In this document: piece after piece, positions 1 to 12,075 of the stretch | Layout: each line of letters starts with the position of its first letter | How positions within the stretch are numbered: position 1 is the first letter of the stretch | NCBI GenBank assembly: GCA_963691655.1 | Contig: OY829330.1 | Span: 17,726,182 to 17,790,181 of the forward strand | DNA length: 64,000 nucleotides | Reading direction: 5' to 3' | Origin: Toxonevra muliebris | Taxonomy: Eukaryota; Arthropoda; Insecta; Diptera; Pallopteridae | Made by a program: the position numbers and the translations under genes | Notes under the pieces: model-generated | Seen by the model: the letters and a program-made list of their open reading frames with translations, nothing else | Database searches by the model: none | Told to the model about the DNA's origin: nothing

Positions 1-762
1 TAGATCACCAAATTTTAAGTATGCGGCAAAGATGGCCATCTACACTTGCGTATTATTTATACTTTTTGTATCTTTTTTGCAAAATTTTTAAAGTAAATTT
101 ATAAGCAATTTTGTTTCCAATTGTCACCCATTTCGCACGATGGTATGGCGAAGAGTCATCCTGAAAGATCACACGGTCGGTATTTGAACAATGCTCTTTA
201 ATTGCGGGTACTAACAATTTTTTAACCACTTCCGCATATTTTTGTGCGTTCATAGCAACTTCAATATAGTGAAGAGGTCAAAGGGCGTAATAAGCTGCCC
301 CAAATCATTTAGCTTTGAGGAAACTTAACTTTCTTTATGACGCAGTTATCTTGGAACTTCTCACCATCTGAACAGCGCACGTAGAGCAAATTTGAGGAAC
401 TAAGCTAATTAGATTTGCTTTCGTCAGACCACAAAATCTATCGCTAATCATCCTGAGTCCAATTTTGGAATCTTTCAGCTCAAGCCAACCGAGTAGATTT
501 CCTTTTTTCGCAAGACGTCTTCCATATAAACCCACTTCTCGCAATCGTCGGCGTTTTTTTTTTTTTTTTCATGCTTAAATCCACCTGGCGAACTTTCTGC
601 ATCTTTGTCCTTACAAAATGTGCTCTTCTGAAGCGATCATTTAAACTTATCCGCCGCAGCAGGTTATCCGCTCTTTTCGTCGACTTCGTAAGTCGAGTGA
701 GCTGATCCTTTTTTCCGCTTCAAAGAGTCAATATTTTTTCTTTTGTTGTACTGTGTACCCAT
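1..762 (-). pseudogene. Tc1-like transposase remnant
   Basis: Reading the minus strand from an ATG at 762 gives a broken protein resembling a Tc1 family transposase. A basic N-terminal stretch (MGTQYNKRKNIDSLKRKK) is followed, after a frame change and a poly-A tract near 550-570, by REVGLYGRR and, towards the window start, by FQDDSSPYHRAKWV. That last block is the second catalytic-aspartate region of Tc1 transposases (compare FQDDNAPCHRA-type motifs). Stops and frameshifts interrupt it between about 250 and 335. The C-terminal end runs towards or past the window edge. It is a dead copy. The superfamily is fairly sure, the exact family is not. Confidence 0.7.
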
Positions 763-999
763 GAGAGAATTAAAAACGGAAAAAGAAGCTTTCTGACTGA
801 GGAAGCTTACCTTGCTTAAGCAAAACAACTATGGCCATGCGGAAATCTTGGCAATACTTGAATATCTGAGGAGTATTCAATTCCTAAAGTCTCTCAACGA
901 CATCGTACTACATAACTCTCAATTGCGACTTTACTATTGACATCCCATTTATATTTGCCAGCAGAGATGACTGGATAGTTAGTGATTGTGAAATCACTA

Positions 1000-1560
1000 T
1001 CTCCATTAATGGTTTAGAAGTGAAAGTCGAAACAAGAGCGGAGTTCTACTCGGAACCACTCAAAAAGCTAAATTCTGTTAGATTACCTGACGCAAGCGCA
1101 GTGTCGTCCAAGCAGAAGACCCCACAGGAACAAACTGTGCTGTGGCCGGAATGTGCTGCAAATTGGCCTGGTTGGATTTGGAAATGTATCTTAGCGAAGT
1201 AGATATAAGGCTATTGTCGGGTAATCGATCGGGTAATTGCTTGGAGTAACAAAGAGTCTCCTAACTCTCGATAAGACTTGACGAGACACTGCGGCATCGG
1301 AACTATAATCCGAAAATCGTAAGTTGAATCAGCCCCACATCTCCTCTGTAGATTCCTTGCACTGCAAGGTTCTTCGACAACTTGGCAGACTTATCCGAGG
1401 TAAAAACACAGGATTTTCTGAAACTTAATTCGTTCGTGGCAGTGTTCCAAATATGCAAAACAAAGAGGCTTCCAATGGGCCACAATTGATCCCAGTGTGG
1501 AAATGACCAATCAGATCAAATACCTTTCTAAGCCTTACCTAATCTAATCTAGTGGTTACT
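1000..1560 (+). pseudogene. LINE ORF2 C-terminal remnant (RNase H region)
   Basis: The + strand reads an RNase H-like block (KVETRAEFYSEPLKKLNSVRL, similar to the DGSK-x-GAG-x-YSEPL region of R1/Loa-type fly LINEs). Fragments resembling LTGHC and EHLLCDC-type motifs follow, then KTQDFLKL, all with frameshifts and stops. A CCTAATCTAATCTAG tail lies near 1537-1553, as at LINE 3' ends. The match is by eye to family motifs, so the clade is uncertain. Confidence 0.45.
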
Positions 1561-1571
1561 GATTTCCTTCA

Positions 1572-1590
1572 CCCCCCCCCCCCCCCCCCC
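1572..1590. repeat. poly-C tract (19 nt)
   Basis: An uninterrupted run of 19 C. It is unusual in DNA this AT-rich and sits just after the LINE-like tail. Confidence 0.9.
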
Positions 1591-2667
1591 ACTCGCCCTT
1601 TCTCTTACCTACCCAAGAAGGGGCGCCGAAGTTTAAACTACTTTGGACGCTAATACCCACCTAATCCTAATCCGGCCCTGGGAGGAGCACATCGTCGACA
1701 GATATTAGGAAAAGTATTAGAGATTAGAGTTGAAATGCATCGGATAGGTGTCCCTTTTTGTACGACCTTCCAATTGAGTCCATTGTAATGGGCTTGCAGT
1801 ATTATGAATTCTGATAGAATCACCCTGTTGAGAAGTGAGTTCCCAGATATTATCCCGACGAAAGCTGTTAGAAACTGTAGTATAGTCTACAAATAAAAGT
1901 TGAATATCTTTAATGATTTTTAATTGTAGGTATTTGGAAAATTTACAAATAAAAAAAAAATTTTAATTTTTACTTTACAGAAAATTATACAAGGGCCATA
2001 AACATACAAGGCCATAAAAGATTTTTTGTGACTTTGAGGCTCACTACGATATCCGAAATTGCTTTTATTATAGCTAATAACCGAAGCACAACGTAGACAA
2101 TATCGGATGAAATTTCGTTTATATATATATCCAATTTTGCAAAACAACTTCTAATTATTTCCAAACATTTATTTTGGTTTATAGTAGGGTTAGGTTAGAA
2201 GTGGTAGGCGAATGCCTCACATAAAACGTTCAAGGTCTATAGTGTTACCACAAACTCTCTAGAGTCAATGAGAACTACGAGCTCCATTCATCACTGTCTC
2301 CAGTTTGAAGATATCGTCGTTAGAACAAAGTCTTTTTTAAAGACTCAGGTGTATAATGGTTAAGCCACTTAGGGACAGAAAAAACGCACTGCATTATGGG
2401 GCCTATGAAAAATCTAGCTGGCCAAAAATCGAAAAATCGACTATCTCGGTTTGGATCCAAAAGTATATGGGATTACTCTCCATAGATCCCTCATCATAAT
2501 CCACACACAGGATATTCTAATTAGACAAAGGCGACCGTCGAAAGTTGCAATATCCTATCGATAGTTTTAATATTGTTGAAAATGTGTTTTTCATAAAGTG
2601 TCATAAATTAGCGAATATAAAAGCCAGACATTAATTTTTGGTGTCATATTAAAGAAAAACTAAATTA
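1591..2667. other. non-coding stretch
   Basis: No supported gene. A GGGTTAGGTTAG motif near 2188 is the reverse complement of the CCTAACCTAACC tails of the SINE/LINE families seen elsewhere, so a minus-strand retroelement tail may start there. Short ORFs here lack any recognisable motif. Confidence 0.4.
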
Positions 2668-3110
2668 TGTATTAACGAACACAAGACAGAAGTGAAACTT
2701 CTTGTGAACTAAACGTAACACAAGCAAATAACAAGCAAACGAACTTTTTCAATCGCTAAATTTTTTACTTCATTGGCTTGTGTTTCGTTTAGTTCACAAG
2801 AAGTTTCACTTCTGTCTTGTGTTCGTCAATACACAACCAATTTTTTTTTTTTGGGATTAATGCTAGAACAAAAGTTGCAACTCTGTACCGGTAATGTCGA
2901 TGACAATTGTAGCGAACTCTTTTTGTGTGCGACATCGTCATGTAATTCCTTGGACATTTGCGCCATCTGTGTGTGAAATGTATAACTGTCATAAACTTTA
3001 AGATTGCGACGCTACACATTGTTCTTTCTGCCATAGGCGTGTGTGTGTGTGTGTGTGTGTGTAATTAATATGTTATATTGAATTAAAACTATTTATGAAT
3101 CGTTTATTTC
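2668..3110. repeat. Dispersed repeat A, copy 1 (palindromic head)
   Basis: The head 2668-2834 is a long imperfect inverted repeat: arms about 2668-2724 and 2776-2834, both containing GAAGTGAAACTTC-type sequence. A shared tail of about 270 bp follows. A second copy in the same orientation is at 35451-35870, with the same palindrome and tail (both include the short block GGACATTTGCGCCATCTGT). The shared open frames are not coding. It is probably a non-autonomous transposon, with ends undefined. Confidence 0.75.
3037..3063. repeat. (GT)n microsatellite
   Basis: A GT dinucleotide run inside repeat A copy 1. Copy 2 at 35.8 kb has only a few units, so the run expanded after the copies separated. 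Confidence 0.9.
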
Positions 3111-3895
3111 GCTAGCTACAATTTTTTACTTCGTATTTGCTTTCAGCCTGTCAAATATTTGAAGTATAGTTCCAGAGCAGAGTATTTTTTCAGATATCGA
3201 TAACTAGACCTGAACCGAAAAAACACTACAATTTTTGGAAGCTGTTTGAAATTGTTCTGGTTTTTCGTAGATTTTTTTTACTAACTATACTAATTTTTGG
3301 CGTCTATATTGCTTTAAAAAATATTCCAAAGCGGGCTCCGAAACAAAGGCTAGAAATATCGGGCAAACCTATTTTGTTGAAATTTTGCACAGCAAGGGTT
3401 TTCAGGCCAAAAAAAAAAAACAAAAAAATTATGTTAGGTATCTTGCATTTGCTTGCCCTCTTTCCAGAAAAAGAGCTGTCATGATGGGGGTTACAAAATT
3501 CCCCTGTACATATTTGAATCCAGTCTAATGTACGCAGGTTATTCCTACTTATGTATGTAGATTTACAATACCGTTGCTATGCGAAAACTCTTATCTTGTG
3601 GTATAAGAATTTAAAGTTTTATGTTTCCTTACATGGCAAGCTCCTTTCTCTATTCTAGCTATAAAACGCTTCAAATAAAAGCTAGAGCCATGGAGTTTTT
3701 TGCATTACACATAAATAGTTCGTCGCATCTAATCAGATTTAAGGTATGGATACGAAAAAAACTGGTTGCATTAAAAATGTTGTATTAAGTCAAATATGAC
3801 AGTTACAGCAAATGTTGCTGTTATTAATTCGTAGAGAATTTTCCGTTTTACATTTCTGCATCATTATTTTTTCTGATTTTTGTACATTACGCAAA

Positions 3896-4663
3896 ATGAG
3901 TTCATCGAAATCGAGCACGCGCGATATAATTGTGCACAAAAGTCAAGATTTTCCACATATGTCACATAAAGACATTGCCAAAAGTTTAAAAATTTCAAAA
4001 TTTACGGTAACTTTAGTGTTAAAAAACTTTAGTGAACGACTAACTACCGAAAAGAAAACTGGAAGTGAGCGAAAGAAGGGGTTCATCTCGGAGGAAAAAG
4101 CAAAGAAAGTGAAAAACTTGTTTCAAAGACTTTAATCAGCTTCCTGGTCAACTATTTTACACTTCAAAAAAGAGAGGTGATGTTGCGCCTAAATTTAAGC
4201 CAAAGAAAGTGGACAAGTTTGCGAAGAATTATTTGGTTTGGCAAGTAATTAGCCAATGCGGCATAAAGAGTGCAGTTTTTGTCACTTCTGGTACCATCAA
4301 CCAAAAAATTAACGTAGAAGAGTGCTTACAAAAACGTCTACTGCCAATAGAACGTCTTCACAAGGCTTCTGTCTTCTGCCTGGCCAGATTTAGCAACTTG
4401 CCATTACGGCAAAACGGCCATGACGTTGTATAAAGAGAAAGGGATACAAATTGTTCCAAAAGATGCCAATTCCCCAAATCGCACAGAACTTCGGCCGATA
4501 AAAAAATAAAAAATACTGGGCTATAATGAAAAGAAAATTGCTAAAAACAAAGCAAGTGTTCGAAAATGAGAAACAGCTGCAGAAAAAGTGGACTACTGTG
4601 TCATCTCAAATGTCCCGAAGTGATGTGCAACGTTTAATGGCTGGAGTTAAGTCAAAGTTGTGA
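3896..4663 (+). pseudogene. DD37E-type (ITm) transposase remnant, copy 1
   Basis: An ATG at 3896 opens a helix-turn-helix N-terminus (DIAKSLKISKFTVTLVLKNF) and a basic linker GSERKKGF. After an internal deletion the reading resumes as QLPGQLFYTSKKRGDV, then KKVDKFAKNYLVWQ, ECLQKRLLP, a frameshift near 4390, and IVPKDANSPNRTELRPI. It ends QRLMAGVKSKL with a stop at 4661-4663. These blocks in this order match the mariner-related DD37E transposases of insects. The stretch that should carry the first catalytic Asp is missing and at least two frames are needed, so it is inactive. A related broken copy lies on the minus strand at 26054-26600. Confidence 0.75.
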
Positions 4664-4875
4664 TCTTTCGCATACGCACCAACATAATAAAATTTTTATT
4701 TTTCTTAAAGTTACTATTATAACCTTTCAATTGATGTGTAAATTTCTGTTTTTGTTTAAAAAATATAGTGACGGTGTGGTAATCATTATGCGATATGTAC
4801 TTAAGAAAATTTACTCTTTTTTCAATCTTTAAAAGAAAATAATAATGATTCACTCATTTCATTTATTAATTTGCA

Positions 4876-5143
4876 GGCTATAGCATATGAAAAATTCCCT
4901 CTTTTTACGCCTCGTCCAATTAAAATAACAACAACAAAAAAGAAGAGCCTTCAAGCCTGACACTGAGAGCTCAATGTATGCTGCGCATGTTTTAATTCTA
5001 AGAAGAAAAAACAGCAGCTGGACTAGCAGAAGTAAAATAAAAAGAAGACGACAACAAATAACTAGAAGGAGGCAAATTTTATTATTACAACAATAACAAT
5101 AAACTAAAAAGGAACTTTAAACCACAATCAATGCGCACATAAT
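4876..5143 (+). promoter_or_regulatory. putative 5' UTR segment of zfh2
   Basis: An AG acceptor preceded by TTTATTAATTTGC ends at 4875. From there to the ATG at 5144 the DNA is AAC/AAG-rich, as in fly leaders. An in-frame stop (5105-5107) precedes the chosen start. Short upstream ORFs occur, including a three-codon ORF MRT-stop beginning at 5131. The transcription start is not visible, and the segment could instead be the end of a longer first exon. Confidence 0.4.
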
Positions 5144-5446
5144 ATGTCACACTCACCTCCCCCAATAACAGCTATAAGAAGAAGAACAACAAGTATTACC
5201 AATAATACAACAACTGCAGCAACAGCAACAACAACAAAATCTACGGAAAAAATATCAAATACAAATTTAACTACAACAACAACATATGCATCATTGTCAG
5301 CAACAACAACGCAACTGCAAAACTTGAACGATATTTCTACAACCAAGAAACGTCGGCGCAAACGTCAAAATCCACAAGCTTGTTTTTCACATACAACAGC
5401 AGCAACGACCAGACTAACAGCAGCTTCAGGAACAGCAACGTCAAAG
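5144..5446 (+). CDS. zfh2: zfh2 coding exon 1 (N-terminus)
   Basis: An ATG at 5144 opens 101 codons rich in threonine, serine and asparagine, with a basic cluster KKRRRKRQ around residues 67-74 that could act as a nuclear localisation signal. A strong donor (AAAG|GTAAGA) follows 5446. The exon ends in phase 0, exactly as required by the exon at 15308. This ATG is the first in frame after the stop at 5105-5107. The N-terminus has no domain of its own, so linkage to zfh2 is inferred from splice phase, strand, composition and the absence of another host gene. Reading past the donor gives unrelated repeat sequence, so the longer ORF is an artefact. Confidence 0.65.
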
Positions 5447-5477
5447 GTAAGACCAAACTTTTATCATTATATCCTAT

Positions 5478-6646
5478 CAGCAATGCCAACTTGCGGGGAA
5501 TTCCCCAATTTGTGGGGAATTTTACTTAGTACGGGGAATCGGGGAATGAGCTGTTTTTTGAGGGAAATTTGAAACCGTCCAGCTTTTAGTTGATAAAGTA
5601 TGTGGAATACTTTCTGTCAAATTTTATGTAATGTAAATCGTTTAACTTTTGCAATACTTCATATTTTCGGTCTTATAATCTTCATTTCTTCTTAAGAGGG
5701 CCCTGCACTTTCTTGGTTTTCTGAAAGTATTATATTTCAAAAGTATTTTGTAAAAATTTCAGAGAGAAACTCGAAGTGCTTTCGTTGACATAGACCATTA
5801 TAGCGGCGAGTGTCAGTCAGGCCAAGACAGTCGCGCAGCGCTTCGGCATCACTTTCTGCCGTTCAGAAAGGCTTAGCTATGCCTTCATCCAACACCTCCT
5901 GATTAATAACTCTCGACTGCGATTGCATCGGTCACCGATTTGTGCGTTATACAGATGCGCCTCTCGGTCGTATTGGGCGGGAGGAAGGTTCGTCGGGATT
6001 CGTCGATATATTTAAAAACCGATAGCCAAAACTTTGAACCCGTTCTTCTCAAAACAAGGTTTTTGCCATTGTCACGTACGGTCTAAAATTTAAATATGTT
6101 TTCTATACAACAATGGCCCCAGGACATAACAGAAAAAAAAGTTTGGTCAATTTTTTCCTCAATTGGCAACGTTGTACTTTCGAAAAAAGTCTAATTTTTT
6201 AAAACCCTAATTTTAGCTGTCCGCCGAAATTCGCGTAGTTGGAGGGCGGTGGAATTTATATATTTTGGTCAAACAGCCCCTGTTTTGGATCCATGTAATT
6301 AATCACCTATTTGGAAATTTTAATATTTTTCTTTCGAAAAATGAAAAAAAAGATGTTAAAGATTCAAAATGTGACCATTTTTTTTTCAAAATCGAAAACA
6401 GTTTTGAAATTTTTTTCTCCCCTTGAGATGAAATCCCCCATGCGCCAAAAGAATTCCGAAGTTAGAAAGTACCTTACTATTAACCTACCAGTTCTGGAGC
6501 GCATTAAAATAACATTAACCTTGATCAATTTTAAGCGTGTGTCGCTGTTATAATATTTAATTGCACCGGTGCGGGGAATTTGATTGAAAATCGGGGAATT
6601 TCTCGAGGGCTATCGGGGAGACAGAAAAAACTAGTTGGCATCCTTG
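5478..6646. mobile_element. hAT-like non-autonomous element B, copy 1
   Basis: The ends are inverted repeats (CAGCAATGCCAACT on the left; the complement of CAAGGATGCCAACT on the right). An exact 8-bp target duplication TATCCTAT lies at 5470-5477 and 6647-6654. An 8-bp duplication with CAGNNATGCC-type ends is the signature of hAT elements. The 1169-bp interior has GGGGAAT repeats near both ends and no transposase. It lies 31 bp after the exon 1 donor. A second, inverted copy is at 28252-29274. Confidence 0.88.
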
Positions 6647-7176
6647 TATCCTATACACACACATGAATTAGTAATTGAATTAGAGGTGCCCGAAAAATTC
6701 AAGTTCTTATGAATTTCCAAATTCCGACATAAAAAATATTTCCATTGACAATTCACAATTGATTGTAAATCTGTCGTAACATAAACGAAAAGTATTGAGC
6801 ATGGGAATAAGTTTCTGGCCTATTTAAATACAAAAGTTATTTTTTTTTAAATAAAATACAGAGTAAGTTTATTCAAAGTATGCTCCACCGCACTATTAGA
6901 AATTTTACCCAATTCTCTAGCCAAAATTCATTATTTCGACCTGTCCGAAATTATTATTTGTTTTTTTTCATAAAGCCAATACAACAAAGCATTTAAGGGT
7001 AAGTTTTGCTTTTAGGTAAATCGATTTACCGTTGCTCGAGCAGCTGTAAAATATGTTGCTTCTTAATAAGTTAGCAAATAACATTTGAGAGTAATAAATT
7101 GTGTGCAAGGTTTAAGTACGTTTATTTTAAAACAAAATTATAATTTAAAAATAATATAAATAAAAATTTTTTTTAA

Positions 7177-7564
7177 TATACCACGTTTTTAAAACGGAGA
7201 AATTATTTTATACTTTTTATAATTTCTCCTAGCCCCATACAGATTTATAACCACATACAGATTGTCTTGAACATATGTAATTGTGCATTTTAGTAAGTCT
7301 GAAAATATTTGCATGATTTGAAATGAAAAGCGTTGGACGCTTATGGATAGAGGTAAAATTGGTAGCGACTTAAGTGAACTATTCATCTGTCAATTTCATA
7401 ATGAATGCGACCCACGTTTTTTGTTTTAAATCATGCAAATATTTTCAGACCTACTAAAATTCACAATTACATATTTTCAGGACAATCTGTATGGGGTTAT
7501 GAATATGTATGGGGCTAGGAGAAATTATTTTATACTTTTTAGTCCGTTTTAAAAACGTGGTATA
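7177..7564. mobile_element. MITE with long inverted repeats
   Basis: Arms of roughly 150 bp (about 7177-7330 and 7420-7564) are inverted copies beginning TATACCACGTTTTTAAAACG. A short unique centre separates them. It has no coding capacity. No family assigned. Confidence 0.8.
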
Positions 7565-7878
7565 ATAAAAAATTGTTTTTATTTAAATTATTTTATTTTA
7601 ACAGCTATATCGAGTTTGCAAGAGATTGTCATGCGACCGTCCTTAGAACTTACACTTGAGAAAGTGAAACGAGCCAAATGACATGCTACAAAGCATCAAA
7701 AATGTACAAAATATCAAGGCAGACTTTATTAGACAAGATAAAGAATAAATACACACAAAATTGTAGCGCAGCACCTCTTCCTTTACTATCGGCCGATAAA
7801 GAAAGTCTAGTTGTAAAATGGGTTCATCATTTGGCCGAGATAGGCTTCCCAATAACTAAAGGACAGCTGCTAACTTAG

Positions 7879-9626
7879 CCCTCTAGTTCCCAAATTTTTT
7901 GATTGATTTAACCCTTCTGTTGGCACCACTTTTGTTTGTCACATTGCTACCACCACAGTCCAGCCAGACCGTAATACATTTGTGACGCATTTATTTGAAT
8001 TTTCAATCTAAACTGAAAATATTATGTAAGATTAATGTACTTAAATGTACACTTATTGAAAAATTTCACGTTTTGAAACAGCAATGAAAGTGGAAATCTG
8101 TTTGTATGTCCGGCTATACTTTCTGAATAACATAAAAGTTTATATAATATTGCTTTATGTCTCTAAACTTACTATTGGCTTGGTAAAAGTTCGTAATTAC
8201 AAGTGGGCGGGATACCTCACATATACCTTTTTTAGTATACCATTCATAGTACAGTAGTGCAGTTTACTGCGTCCTGCGTGCAATACCATACTACAGTAAA
8301 AATGTGGATGGAGTTGGAAAAAGGGGTGTGGCACCTACCATATAACCTGAATATTTATTATGGCATATCTCAAGCACAATTTTTGGTCTGGAAATATCTG
8401 CCGATACCGAGCTTATACTGGAGTTTCAGATCTGAATTTGTGTTCAAATGGGCGTTGCACCTCCCATGCAATCTTAATGCTATTTTGAGTATATCTCCGA
8501 AACCACACATATTATAGTACTTAGAATTGGTGCAAAGGGGTTGGTTGACAATGCCATGCTCCAGGAAACATGTGTGTGAAAACAAAAAAGACGGAGTGCT
8601 ACAAAGTTTTGTGTGATATTTTTTGGGCAAGTGGGCACGGCAGCTCCAATACAAAGAAAATACTTCAAACGGTATATCTGAGGAACCAAAGCTAAAAGAT
8701 GATAAACGTTTTCTTTTCTATGATCATTTGTGGTTTCTAATTTTCAATTACAATTCCAATGGTTTTTTTGTCTAATGGTGTGTGTTAATTCATAACTTTT
8801 GTTTTCATAGTATAATAAGTTTATATTTCAAAAAGAAAGGATGATAATGTTTAAATGCATACAAATAACACGTTACTAACGACTAAGTACAGCAAAAATA
8901 TCGGAAAAACTATGAGAAAATGCATATGGTCTGGCCAGACCGTGGTGGTACCAATATGACTAAAATTTTTAAATCACCAAAATCACGCCCTCTTCATACC
9001 TCAGGACTTCGATTTTTTTATAAATCTATTTAGAAATAGTCATTTAAGGATATCATGGATTTTGGAGATCATAGTGATGTTACAAATAATAAAAAAAGGT
9101 CAATAAAGTTGAAAAAGGTCTGGCCAGACCGTGGTGCCATTATAAGGGTTAAAAAAATTGGATTTGATAAATCTGATCTCAAAACCCTAAAAATTTAACG
9201 GGTGGGGTCTTATGAAGCCGGAAAGGTTGAATGCCTAAAAGTATGTATTTGTTGTTGAATAAACTTTCTATCAATTTGTTTTAAGAAAATAAACACTTTA
9301 AAGAAAAAGTTCAAATTCCTTGCTTCTCACAGCTAGTTTTTTTTATCTGGCTAGTATGACGGGAAGTATTTTATTTATTTACTTTAATTTTTTTTATCTC
9401 AAATTCAATCAAAATAATTAATTTTTCTGTTTTCTTCACAAATGTTTGACTTTAACTGTCGCTAACTTCTGTAATACGTATCATAACTCGTAACTGATGA
9501 ATTTTTTTAAAAGGTTGGGAAATTCCATAAGCGATATGAAAAAATGTAGCAACAAAAAATTGTTAAGGTGGTAATTACACCCATTTTGATAAGGGCTGTC
9601 TAGAGGCACGCTTGAGAACTAGGGGG
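7879..9626. mobile_element. piggyBac-like TTAA element, outer
   Basis: The terminal sequences CCCTCTAGTTCCCAA (left, after TTAG 7875-7878) and TTGAGAACTAGGGGG (right, before TTAA 9627-9630) are inverted. Removing the element rejoins the two halves of the pogo-like transposase. TTAA targets and CCC ends are typical of the piggyBac superfamily. The left target has decayed to TTAG. A second TTAA element is inserted inside. Confidence 0.65.
7912..9148. mobile_element. piggyBac-like TTAA element, inner
   Basis: TTAA at 7908-7911 and 9149-9152 flank ends CCCTTCTGTTGGCACCAC and the complement of CCCTTATAATGGCACCAC. A subterminal block CAGCCAGACCGT / GGTCTGGCCAGACC recurs near 7960, 8930 and 9120. 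The 1237-bp element has no transposase. It includes a segment (about 8257-8560) with GGGCGTTGCACCTCCCAT, a motif resembling sequence near 36170 and 50290. Confidence 0.75.
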
Positions 9627-10844
9627 TTAATGAAGGAGCTGAATCGCCCAAATAATTTTAAGAATGGTCAACCAGGCCGATATTGGTACGAAGGTTTTTT
9701 GAGGGGAATCCCACTGTAAGCCAAAGAGTTTCAGAATGTCTGCTCGTGTTTCTGTCACAGAATTCTGTAAAGACAGTATAATAGTTTTCTCAACGGCTTT
9801 TTTTTATCGGCCATTTATCCTAAAAGGGGGTGTAAAGCCCCATTTACAAGAGGAAGGGTGGGAGATGGAGGAAAAATGTGTAACCAAAAATTGTTTATCC
9901 CTTTGTGATTAACAACTTTGCTTCAGACATCAAACTATAATCTGTTAAGATAAATAAATTTCTTTAAATTTTGTTGCACTGTGTTATTAAGGGACACAAG
10001 TTGATTTTTTTTGCCATACCCTCTTCGGCTAAGTTGATCAGCATAATAAGCTATCTTCTAAGGGATAGCCGATGTCTCGAAAAAATTCGATCACCCATAG
10101 TAAATATTTATATATGGCAAAATTTTTAATATACCTTTTAAAAAGTTGGAACGCTAGAAGTTACCTAATTTTGTTACATTTTGTTATTGTTACGTTTTTT
10201 CAATTTTTTAAGTAAAAGATTATATAAATTTTCCTTAATCTGTTTTATTTTTTACAAGAAAAGGCTTAGGAATCACTAAAATCTTCTTTTATTAAATTTC
10301 GAACGGAATTATATTCGCATTATCACGGAATTAGGTTTACTGACAAAATTTTAGCACGGAATTAGTTGCAATTAAAGGTTTTGGAGAATTGAAAATAAAT
10401 GATTCAAATTGTAAAAATACTAAAAAAAAAGTCAAATAATACATGGAACCCAAAATTTTTATCTTGGTACCGTTGGCATGATAAAAATTTCTTTTTCAAG
10501 ATCAAAATGCATTAGTGGCACCGAATTAGCTGCATTTACCTTTTCAATGGAATTTGTCCATAAATACTATATTCTCTTAATAAATGTGCAAACTCTATGT
10601 AAAAAGTAACTAATAGGGATTATTTTTACGTTTTCAGGTCTTTCTTATTTTTTAAGTGAGTTTTCGATTTAAATTTTGGTCCAAAAAACGTTTTTTGTTT
10701 CATATTTTGACCGATTGCACTTAAACTATTGATTGGAAAATATTGATAGCAATATTTATTAGCAAATTAATTATCTTTCATCTGACATCTTTTCAATCAT
10801 ATTGGTTTTTGTCATCTTAAGATATGGTCAAAACAGTCAAACTA

Positions 10845-10985
10845 CCTTCGGAAAAAACAAAAAGAAAAATTTATAAAATTATATCTCGAAATCCAATCCA
10901 TAAAAAATGTTTTGGTGCATTTTTCAAGTTTAGTGGCCTAAAGTGCATAAAAGAAAAATAGTAGCATCCTTAGCACAGAACATTT
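10845..10985. repeat. Dispersed repeat C, copy 1
   Basis: Starts CAAACTACCTTCGGAAAAA and ends near CATCCTTAGCACAGAACA. A second copy begins at about 27748 and resumes at about 29435-29515, being interrupted by 1.6 kb of other repeats. Nature unknown. Confidence 0.65.
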
Positions 10986-11139
10986 TTTTAAATTTGTAAA
11001 CTAGTAAAGTTGAGTACACTTCAAGTTTTTAAAAAATATTTTAATAATTAACAAACTTTTTGAGTAAAATTTGAACGTAATTTTGACTTAAATTTAATAT
11101 TTTGGTGGGAAATCCTTTAATGCAACTAAATTCTGTCAT

Positions 11140-11850
11140 CGTTCATTTGAAATATTCTGCCATATTTCCTTTACATTTTGAAATAATTCATTAGCATTTT
11201 TATTTGTTTCGCCCCCCAGAGGTTTTCAATTGGGCTTAAGTCGATGCTCTGAGCAAGCCAATCTAAAACATTAGTGTTTTCAGTAGGAAACCATGCTTTA
11301 ATGTTCCTTGCAGTGTGTCTTGGATTGTCCAGCCTGAATTACAACAATGCAGTGGTAGTAAAAAAAATCAGCCAGTAAATTTTGAAATGGGTCTAAACCA
11401 GAGCAGTGCTGCAAACTGCTTAAAAATGAATGGAACAGGAATGTGTTCATTGTATTCCCTATGATAAGATAAGATTTGATTCATTCACTGAGTTATCTGA
11501 CGAATGGGACCCACACCAAACCACGAAAATGCAGCGCAAACCAATATTCTCTCCACAATGCTTTATAGTCTTTAAAGTATAAAGAGGGTAGAGTTCTTTG
11601 TTTGGAGGACATCGTACATATTTTTTTTCTATCTGATCCAAAACAAGTTAAACTTTGATTGATCGCTCCACAGTATTTGTTTTTCGGCGTGTTCCTTTGC
11701 AAACTGAACTTGACGCTTCAAATTTTTTTTCTTGCAATGCATCCGAGGAATCCACGTTCAGTGGCCGTCGCCTGGCCCGAATCGATTTTTTTCTTTAACA
11801 CACTTGTAAATTGCACGGAATAAAACTCTTTTTGCTGCCCATACACTACC
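11140..11850 (-). pseudogene. Tc1-like transposase remnant
   Basis: The minus strand shows, in order: QFAKEHAEKQILWSDQSKF (first catalytic Asp region), FGSDRKKYVRCPPNKELYP, YTLKTIKHCGENIGLRC, DNPRHTARNIKAWF (second Asp region) and WLAQSIDLSPIENLWGA (third catalytic Glu region). Frames shift several times and stops occur near 11340-11460. The motif order is that of Tc1 transposases with a DD34E triad. It is inactive. The N-terminal paired-type domain is missing or unrecognisable. Confidence 0.8.
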
Positions 11851-12075
11851 GGTCAAAAGTTTTGGTTCACCTTATAACTTTTATAATAAAAAAAATTTTG
11901 GTTTTTTCTAATCATTATTATTTATTCGTTTTGTTTACGATTAAATTATAATTTTTTTCACCAAATATGATGGCTTTTACAAAAATCTTGGGGTGTTTTT
12001 CTAAATTTTTTACTCTTCAAAATATCTTCAAATTCAAAAATAAAGCAAATGAACCCAAACTTTTGACCTGTACTG
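11844..12075. mobile_element. Tc1-type MITE
   Basis: TA at 11842-11843 and 12076-12077 flank ends CACTACCGGTCAAAAGTTT and the complement of CAGTACAGGTCAAAAGTTT. These resemble ends often seen on insect Tc1 elements. It is only 232 bp with no ORF, and sits directly beside the Tc1 transposase remnant, whose end it may partly represent. Confidence 0.7.

Larger units (their letters stand above)
7608..9790 (+). pseudogene. pogo/Tigger-like transposase DNA-binding region, split by insertions
   Basis: The first half (7608-7878) reads a psq/CENP-B type helix-turn-helix: LELTLEKVKRA, a small frame change, CYKASKMYKISRQTLLDKIK, then LSADKESLVVKWVHHLAE and GFPITKGQLL. The second half (9631-9790) continues as KELNRPNNFKNGQPGRYWYEGFLR, like the second CENP-B helix-turn-helix (PGRxWxxxFLxR). 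The halves are separated by 1.75 kb of TTAA-flanked elements (7879-9626). The order of blocks is that of pogo-like transposases. No DDE domain is recognisable downstream, so only the DNA-binding half persists. Confidence 0.65.

Noticed and set aside
2789..3034. ORF beginning MAERTMCSVAILKF (also near 35623-35805)
   Set aside because: It recurs because repeat A is duplicated; the frame is not preserved between copies.
5447..5572. C-terminal part of the ORF starting at 5144
   Set aside because: It lies after the GTAAGA donor and within hAT-like element B copy 1.
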